64,000 nt of DNA from Cercospora beticola (Eukaryota > Ascomycota > Dothideomycetes > Mycosphaerellales > Mycosphaerellaceae). The stretch covers positions 3,348,001 through 3,412,000 of the forward strand of contig NC_088939.1 of NCBI RefSeq assembly GCF_033473495.1, given 5' to 3'. A model generated the notes under the pieces. It did no database searches. It was not told where the DNA came from and worked only from the letters and a program-made list of their open reading frames with translations. Positions 56,380-64,000 of the stretch are shown piece by piece (position 1 is the stretch's first letter; every line of letters begins with the position of its first letter). A program made the translations under genes and the position numbers.

Positions 56380-57650
56380 ATAGCTATTTATTATTAGCCT
56401 ACTAGGTATTTAGCTCTAGTATTATAATATCGTAGTCCTCTTAGGATCTAGTATCTACTTAGAAGCTCTAGAGAAATCGGATCTTACTTATCTACTTTTC
56501 GTCTACTTTTACTATAGCTATACTACCTCTAGGTCTTTTTAGTCTACTTACTACTCTCTATATTTCGGCTTCTCTTAGAGTAGGCTTAACTAAAGTCTCT
56601 TTCTACTTCTTATTATATACCTAGGTCTATTCGCTCTATATAACTAGAGCCTCTAGTTCCTTTTATTTTTTAGTAAAGAAGTAGGAGAATACCTAGGCCT
56701 TTACCTTAGCTACTTACTTAACTTTATACTTTATAGACTAGGTTAGATAGGTTCTCTTATAGTTACTATACTTATTTATTATCTATATATAGTCTATTAT
56801 TTTATATAGGCCTATATATTTCCTATAGATAGTCTTAGTCTTCTTATAGTATAGAGAGATATATCTAAACTAGTAGTATTTAAGGTACTAGACTACTCTC
56901 TACTTTAAGTAGTATAGCTCTACTAGAAGAATAGTACTTATATATAGGAGACCTTTCTTAGTAATTTCTCTTATCTATTCCTTATTATATACTATAATAA
57001 CTACTAAGGAGTATTATTGCCTCTTTCTAGCTATTAGGCTCTTTAGCTATACTACTTACTTAATTCTAAAGTTTAGTATCTACCTTAGGTTTTCTTCCTT
57101 TATTTTTCTCTAGCTAGCTTTATTCTCTAGCTACTATTCTATACTTACTCTATATACTACTACTCTATATATTAGGTTAGATATTATAGCCTAAAGCTAT
57201 AATTCTATTAGCTAAGCTAAGTCTTCCTCTATTTTTACTTTATTATACTCTAAGTAGATTACTACTCTAATATTTCTACTAGGTAGTTTCTATACTACTA
57301 CTACCTTCTAGACTCTAAGTTTCTTCCTAATATCTTCGTTTAATTATTTCCTAATTACTTATCTTTCTACTAGGTAGTTTCTATACTACTACTATCTTCT
57401 AAGCTCTAATTTTCTTTCTAATATCTTCGTTTAATTATTTCCTAATTGCTTCTCTTTCTTCTAGGTTCCCTATTTTAATAGTAATAGTTTAGTTAGATAC
57501 CTAAGGCTATAGAAGTAGCCTTAGTATTATAAGTTAAATTTAGACTTTTTAGGCCTAGATCGTAGTAGTAGAAGTAATAGCCGGCTATTACTTCTAGAGA
57601 TCTCTCTAGATAGTAGAGAGAGTATTATCGATAGCCTAGCTATAGATAGT
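56380..57650 (-). pseudogene. LINE ORF1-like fragment
   Basis: Minus-strand frame near 57.0-56.7 kb ('LYISTILLVELYYLK') resembles the ORF1 nucleic-acid-binding region of the LINEs (compare about 38.69-38.89 kb on the plus strand), with zinc-knuckle Cys changed to Tyr. It looks like the 5' part of another, divergent LINE in minus orientation. CpG is scarce here, as in the LINE bodies. Confidence 0.5.
57278..57459. repeat. 2 x 91-bp tandem duplication
   Basis: Units 57,278-57,368 and 57,369-57,459, both beginning 'actaggtagtttctatac'. They differ by a few transitions, so the duplication either predates most RIP or was re-mutated afterwards. Confidence 0.85.
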
Positions 57651-57659
57651 ATATAATTA

Positions 57660-58130
57660 TACTCGTTCTTATAAACTTATATAAAGTAGATAGATAAAGT
57701 CTACCTATACTTTCTTACTTAGAAATACTACTTAAGCTTTTATTACTTTAAGGAAGAGACTCTAGCTAAAAGTCTCTATTCTACGCTTTATATACTATTT
57801 ACTCCTTAAGTCTTAGTTATACTCTCTTAGACTTTAGTAAACTAAGGAGTAGTTACCTCTCTTATAAAACCGATATACGTATCTATCCTCTTAAGCTAGA
57901 TAGATAGTATCTTAGTTACTACTATTACCTACTATATCTTAGAAAAATAACTCTCTTTATATTACTATACTATATCTTTTTAGCTATAGCTAGCTATATC
58001 TTATAGGTCTACTTAAGAGTCTACTTCTAGCTAGATAGTAGTTCTTTTACGTTTCTACCTACTAACTAATATATCGCTTTCTTCTTATCTCTTTACGCCT
58101 TATACTCTACTTCTTTCTACTTTAAGACTT
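57660..58130. other. RIP-degraded spacer
   Basis: AT-rich sequence between the LINE ORF1-like fragment and the Copia-like element. It may contain the Copia 5' LTR, but I could not match it to any sequence near the right edge. Confidence 0.35.
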
Positions 58131-61100
58131 ATTAGAAAGTATAGTCTAGTTAGATATTCTAAGAGATACTTTAGAGATTAGAATTAGGTAATATAGATTA
58201 TATAATACTAGGTTATATAACCTAGCTAATACCTATCTTAGAAGTAAGATATAACCTATAACTAATAAATATAATTAATATATTAGTTCCTATCTTAAGA
58301 CCTATCTATTAGGTAACTTCTACTACGATATAGATCTATCTATAACGTATATTAAGTACCTTAATTTAATAGGTTATAAGCCTAGATTTATAGAGAGACT
58401 CTAAGTAGAAAGAGTTAGCTTTCTTATCCTTAAAGTAATATCTATTACCTCTTATAGAACCTATAGTATTAACTAGATAGAGAAGTAGGAAAAGAGTATA
58501 AAAGAGACTAGAAGTATATCCTATCTATACTACTTAGAAGCTTTAGAAGATTCTAGTTATAAACTAGAAGTTCCTAGAGAGTAGGTAAGATAGAAAGAAG
58601 CCTAGTAAAATATACTCTACTTTAAAAGAGAAGTATACTAAAGAAGTATAAAGAGGAAAGAATTAGCCTTAGACTACTATATCTAAGAGAATAAGACTAG
58701 GCCTAAGTACTAAAGTACTACTAATACCTTAGAACTAGCTAGTAGTACTCTTCTAAGAAAGTAGATCTTTTAGAGGTTCTCTATCTAAGAATCTAACTAA
58801 CTCCTCTAAAAGAAAAGAGTCTTTAGATACTTTAGCTAAGAGAGAAGAGTCTTAGTAACTAGAGAAAGTAGAAACCTAGAAGCTACTAATTAGACTAAAA
58901 GAGCTTATATTTTCTAGAGTTAGATTTGTTTATTTAATTTCGTAGAAATAGATTTAATAAGTAGAGTTAGAAAGAAAAGAGCTATACTAGTACTATATAA
59001 GAAGAATTAGAGATAATAGTTTAGCCTACTATAGGACTACTTTAAGTTAAAGAATATATTTTAGATTATCTTAGAACTAATACCTAACTTATCTATTAAG
59101 TTATTACTATCTATCTTTAGCCTAAGATATTTAAGAAATAACCTAATATAGGTTAAAGCTAATATAACTACTAGATATAAGATAATAATCTACCTATTAG
59201 AAGATAACTAGAAAGAGGTCCTTAAGGAGAGATAAGCCTTAAAGATATAAAAGAAGATAAGAGCTAAGTATAGTAAGATATATACTATATATATAATAGT
59301 ATATATCTAGGAGTTTATAAACTTTTAGATAACTAAGGATATAATAATTAGAAAAGTATAGGTATAGCTAGCTAGTATAGTAAGAAGGATTATAGAGATA
59401 GACTCTTAGGAAGTATACTATAAGGAGCTAGAGAGGAGACTTAAGTATCTCCTTAATAGCTTATTTAAAGTATACTAAAGTATAAAGAATATAATCCTTA
59501 CCTAGTAGTCTATAGTATATAAAAGTATACTATAGCTACTAGAATCCTATAAGGCTAGACTAAACTAGTTCTAAGAGATAGTAATATTTACTAAGAGAAA
59601 AGAGATATAAGATATAAAGCTAAAATATTACCTATATAACTAGGAATATCTTAGAGGTATTACTAAGTATCTATACCTTAATAAAGCTAAGAGATCTATT
59701 AACCTAAAGTAGGCTAGTAGAATAGAAAAGAGAGGATTACTACCTAGAGAGAGTACTTTTAGAAGAAGGTCTTTACTAGATAAAGAAGTACTAAAAGAAA
59801 TAGTAAAGAAACTTAACCTAAGAGTCTAATCTCTTAAGAAAAGATAAAGCTTAAGGAAGTTTTCTAAGAAGATATATACTACCTAAGAAGATATAGAACC
59901 TTCTATAATATCTTACGTATCTTAATCTCTATTAGAGAATAATAATATTAATAAAGTTATATACTTAACTATAGAAGTAAAAGGTAAGTATATACTATTA
60001 AGATAGCTACTTAACTCCTATACTTTATTATATATAACTAACTAAGAATTACTTTTTAGAGAACTAAAATCTTTTTAGAGGAAAAAGTAGATTAAGGTTA
60101 GAAGTAGCTATCTAATAGCTATATATATAGGAGATATAGTAATAGGTAGAAGAAAAGGAAAGTAGATTATACTTAAGAATATTCTTTTTATACCTAGCTT
60201 AGAAGTAAATCTTATTTCTTAGAGCTAATTTAGCTAGTAGTATAGTATTTAACTACTAAAATTTATACTTATTTTATTATCTAGGAAACTAGTTATCTAG
60301 ACTAAATTATTAGAAGAAGTACTATTTATTAAGAAGATTAATAATATATTATAAGAGCTTATAATATTATACTTTAATTAAGACTAAGAGAATAAAGCCT
60401 ATATCTTTAAAGTCTAAAAGAAGTTCTAAGAATAGTAGAAGCTATAGTATAGAAGACTTATATATTTTAGAGAGAGTCTTCTTAGAAACCTATATAAAGT
60501 ATCTAACTTAAAGGCTTAGATTCCTATTCTAAAGGAATACTAACTCTATAGAGTATATTCCTTAGTAAAAATAAAGAAATATAGAGAAAAGGAAACTAAA
60601 AGGAAACCTTAAAGGTTATTCTTTATTTCGGTTAATATCTATAGCTCTTTACTTATCTTAAGACTAGGATATAAATAGTAGCTTAAGATTATTAATAACT
60701 TCTTAAGAAAGAAATAGACTTTCTCTATAAAGTCTAGAGAAGATATACTAAGTATTCTTAGAAACTAGAAAGTAAAAGCTAAGCTATAATTAGGAAATCC
60801 CTTCTAGATTATAAGGAGTAATAGAGTAAGAGAGCTTCTTACTATACTAAAGTAGTAGAAGAAGGAATATAGAATTTCCTTCTATATAACTAAAGTATAT
60901 AACTCTATTTAGAATAGAGTAGTTAAGAGGTTAATCTAAACTTCTAAAGATTATATAAGAGTAATACTAGAGGATACTTATATACCTATTAAATTCTAGC
61001 TAGAAGCCTTAGTAGCCTATATAGTTATTAGAAATTCTCTTCCTAATAGTCTAGAAATTAATAGATTTAAAGTATTACCTAAGGAAGCCTTTTTAGATAT

Positions 61101-63700
61101 TTAACTCTCTATATTATACTTTAGAGTTTAGAGTTACAAAGTAGTAGTCTATATAGATCCTAAGTCCTAGCTAGTAAGAATAAGATTAGACAAACTAATA
61201 AATAGAGGTAAAGATACTATATTTATTAGGTATATTCCTAATACTACTAAAATATAGCTCTTCTAGGAGCCTAATATAAGAGCTATTAAAGCCTATAATA
61301 CTACTACTTAGTTTAAGTATAAGAAAGGAGGAGATATAGAGCTAAATATTCCTAAGCTTAATTAAGTAAGTAATATATCTATTAGAAACCTAGTTAGTAG
61401 ACCTCTAAAGAAGCTAATAGTAGTTATACTCTCTATAGCTACTATACCTATAGCTATAGTAACTAAACCTATAGGTCCTAGCTAAATACTTTTTATATAG
61501 TTACTACTTCTACTAAAGAATAAGAAGGAGTACTAGAGAATAGAGAATCTAGAAGAAGAAAACTCTAGAAAACTATAACTCTAGTAGAAGAAAAGTAGAA
61601 CTACTAAACTACCTAAGCTAAGCTAGGAAGTTAATAGATAAGCTAGTCCTAGTACTAGTAGGAGACTATATTCTAAAGTAAGAGAATTAAATATTATATA
61701 GTAGAACCTATAAGGAAATAGAGATTAGGAGAGGAACTAAAACTAAACCTATAGCTAAAAGAGAAGGAGATCTATTTTAGATAAAGAACTAGGCCTAGAG
61801 CTAAAAGCTTATAGTATAGTAATAAAATAAGTACTTTAGAAGAAATAGAGAGAATATAGATAGAGAGAGAAGCCGAGTACTAAGTATTATAGAGTATTTC
61901 TTAGCTAAGTCTAAGGCTAAGAATAGAAGTAGATTTAGGAAGCTCTATTAGAGGTTTAGGAGTCTATATTTATAGCAATTGCTCCTTAAGTCTCTATATA
62001 GAGATAAGAGGTATCTATTCTAAAGTTCTATAAGGAAGTAATTTAGGATTCTAAATAGAGATATATATAGAAGAATATAGTCTAAAAGGAACTAACTATA
62101 TTAAGAAGTAATAATATCTAGATAGAGGTTATTCTATCTTAAGGAGCAAACTTTATTATATCTAAGTAGGTATTTAATATAAAGAGATTAATTAGTAGAG
62201 CTATTAAGAAGTTTAAAGTAAAACTAGTTATAAGAAGTTTCTTTTAGAAGTTTAGAGTTAATTTCTAAGAGACCTTTATACTAATAGTTAGGTATAATAC
62301 TTTAAGAGTATTTATAGCTATAGTTTATAAGAAGGATCTAGAACTCTACTAAGTAGATATAAATAATATATTTACTAAGAGTAAACTTTAAGAAGAAATC
62401 TTTATAATTCTACTACTAGGAGTTAAGATTCTATCTAATATAGTTCTATAAATCCTAAGAAGCTTATATAGACTAAAGTAAGTAGTAAGAGACTAGAATA
62501 AACTCTATATCTTAAAGTTAAAATAGATTAGGTTTATATAATTAGAAGTAGACCTATACTTTCTTATCTACTAGGAAAGGAATATTCTAATTCTAACTAA
62601 TATAGATAATATTCTAATTATAGTACTAAAGCTAGAAGATATACTTTAGTTTAAGGAATAGCTAGGTAAGATATTTAAGATTAAAGATCGTAGAGAACTA
62701 GAGAAAATCCTTAAGATAAAGTTAATAAGAGATAGATAAGCTAGAACTTTAAAGCTTAATTAAGAATACTTTATCTAAAAGAACTTTATAAAGCTAGGAA
62801 TAACTAAGGAGATAGCTAACCTAACTCTCTTACTAATAGATAGCTATAATAGCCTAAAGCTAATAGACTTATATAATAAGAGAGAGAATAAGATAGAGTA
62901 CGAAAGCTAAACTAGTACCTAGATATAGCCTATAGTTATAATAAGACTAGATATTACTTTCTCTCTTAGTAGGCTAAGCTTATATATTTCTAACCTAGCT
63001 AAGAGATACTTATAAGCTCTAAAGAAACTAATAAGGTATCTAAAGTTATTCTAAGACTTAGGATTAATATTTAGAAGAAATAGAGGAAGTCTAATAGGAT
63101 ACTTAGACTCTAACTATATAATAGATAAAGTAGATAGAGTCTTAATCCTTAGAAGTATCTTCTTTCTTTATAGAGCTCTAGTTTCCTAGATAAGTAGAAA
63201 GTAGAAGTCTATTATAATATTAATAATAGAAGCTAAGTATATAGCTATAAATATATATATAAAGTAGTCTTAATTCTTAGTAGTACTCTTAAGAGAGATA
63301 GACTATATAGAGTTAGTAGGAGAATACCTATTCTAGCTAACTATTAAAGCTTATTCTAATATAGTAAAAGAACTAAGGCTAGTATAAATTATAGGAGATA
63401 ATTAGATAGCTTTAACTCTTATTAAGAATAAATATACCTATAAGAGATCTAAATATATTAATATTATATATAACTATATTAGATATCTCTAGTAGTAGAG
63501 GAAGGTTATAGTAGAATATATTCTAATAAAAGAGATAGTTACTAATAGTCTAACTAAACTAAAGAATAGGCTATAGTTTTAGAAGCTTATAAGACAACTC
63601 TAGCTTATATAGAAAAGAGTAAAAGATTCTAGCTCTAACTATAGATTAAACTCTAGACCTAGAATTAATAAAAGAGGATACTTAATTAAGAGATATATAA
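58130..63700 (+). mobile_element. Copia-like LTR retrotransposon, RIP-inactivated (LTRs not located)
   Basis: Plus-strand gag-pol in Copia order. Gag: about 58.1-59.9 kb. Integrase C-terminal part near 60.78-61.1 kb, including 'FLEALVAYIVIRNSLPN'-type text with Gln/Trp breaks (family: W.eA...A.Y..NR.P). RT: 'VDINNIFTKS' (62,350-62,380, family MDV.NAFL.G), 'SLYRLK' (about 62,465, family LYGLKQ) and 'NIDNILII' (62,600-62,625, family YVDDILI). RNase H at about 63.1-63.56 kb has 'GYLDSNY' and 'IEAKYIAI' (family EAEYIA). Integrase before RT is diagnostic of Copia. 'ataaaagagga' at about 63,665 could be the polypurine tract, which would place the 3' LTR just after it, partly inside the window. Confidence 0.8.
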
Positions 63701-64000
63701 TATTCTTAATTAAGTAATACTAAGCCTAGGAGTTATACTATAGGAGAAGTAGCTTACTATACTTAATAAGTAATTAGGATCTAAGGAAATATATAAAGCT
63801 TAGAAGCTAGACCTTAGAAGAGCAAAACAAAATACTATTACTATTAAGGACTATTAAGCGCTTAATACGTAATAGTATAATACTAGGTTAAGGAGTTAAA
63901 CTAAAATAGATTAGGTATATACCTCTAACTATATAACTATAGTACCTAATAACTTATTATAATTTAGAGATAGATTTAAATATAGGAATATAAGTAGAAG
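63700..64000. other. RIP-degraded sequence at the right edge
   Basis: AT-rich, no coding signal; possibly the 3' LTR of the Copia-like element. Nothing here repeats upstream clearly enough to prove it. Confidence 0.35.

Larger units (their letters stand above)
22806..64000. repeat. RIP-saturated AT-rich transposon block
   Basis: From about 22,806 to the window end the DNA is almost devoid of CpA and TpG, while TpA is very common and CpG persists in many segments. This is the classical product of repeat-induced point mutation (C to T at CpA, either strand). ATG, TGA, TGG, CAA, CAG, CAC and CAT are thus nearly absent, so there is no start codon. Ancestral Gln and Trp codons have become TAA or TAG, ancestral His reads as Tyr and ancestral Cys mostly reads as Tyr. 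Every element identified inside is repeat-derived, with one exception (the APH-like relic). The left edge is sharp: ordinary sequence runs to 'ggcggaagtgt' and AT-rich sequence begins at once. No edge is reached on the right. Confidence 0.95.

Noticed and set aside
22806..64000. possible centromere or subtelomere
   Set aside because: An AT-rich, RIP-mutated block would fit either, but there is no telomeric repeat, no satellite array and no second boundary in the window. CENP-A ChIP or chromosome position would be needed.
22806..64000. apparent absence of genes taken as truly non-coding DNA
   Set aside because: The lack of ORFs is caused by loss of ATG and gain of TAA/TAG through RIP. RT, integrase, endonuclease and chromodomain text is readable once Gln/Trp-type stops are ignored.
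22806..64000. CRISPR-like or other prokaryotic arrays among the short repeats
   Set aside because: Repeats here are LTRs, target duplications, LINE tails and microsatellites; none is a regularly spaced repeat-spacer array, and the genome is clearly fungal.

Overview
The window looks like a chromosome arm of a filamentous ascomycete (Pezizomycotina; a Dothideomycete such as the Mycosphaerellales is my best guess, from gene types and short introns only). The introns are 47-64 bp with GT...AG ends and CTAAC/CTGAC-type branch sites. The window has two very different halves.

The left half (1-22,805) is ordinary gene-dense euchromatin. In order it holds: the 5' part of a class II hydrophobin gene (minus, cut by the window edge); a six-exon PRISE-type short-chain reductase (minus); a secreted PLL-like beta-propeller lectin (plus); eIF3 subunit i (minus) facing the trifunctional C1-tetrahydrofolate synthase (plus) across a shared 383-bp promoter region; a small Cys-rich secreted, probably GPI-anchored protein (plus); the APC/C activator Cdc20 (minus) facing a Kelch-BTB protein (plus); a secreted three-WSC-domain haem peroxidase (plus); and a monocarboxylate-type MFS transporter (minus). 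Housekeeping genes (eIF3i, C1-THF synthase, Cdc20) are mixed with secreted, surface and interaction genes (hydrophobin, lectin, GPI protein, WSC-peroxidase).

The right half (22,806-64,000) is an abrupt, AT-rich, repeat-only block. CpA and TpG are almost absent for 41 kb while CpG survives in many places. This is the signature of saturated repeat-induced point mutation (RIP). With no ATG, TGA, TGG, CAA or CAG left, no intact reading frame survives, but the elements can still be identified. A Gag-like relic (22.8-24.0 and 37.3-37.7 kb) was split by a full-length Tad1/I-like LINE in minus orientation (16-bp target duplication). That LINE was itself invaded by a Gypsy chromovirus (24,720-31,888; 164-bp LTRs; target duplication CTTAT) and by a ~1-kb LINE-tailed non-autonomous element (35,319-36,358; 15-bp target duplication). 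A second, uninterrupted LINE lies head-to-head with the first (about 37.73-42.76 kb) and still carries both empty target sites. Further right are a solo LTR of the same Gypsy family (target duplication CTTCT), a Copia-like fragment, unclassified degraded repeats with the relic of a host-type phosphotransferase (APH-fold) gene, a 680-bp TRIM-like mini-LTR element (159-bp LTRs, target duplication GTCTT), a second LINE-tailed non-autonomous element, a LINE ORF1-like piece, and a Copia element running toward the window end.

Exon structures were read by hand from splice signals and family conservation. The transposon calls rest on direct/inverted repeat matching, target-site duplications and residual motifs. 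No database search was possible.
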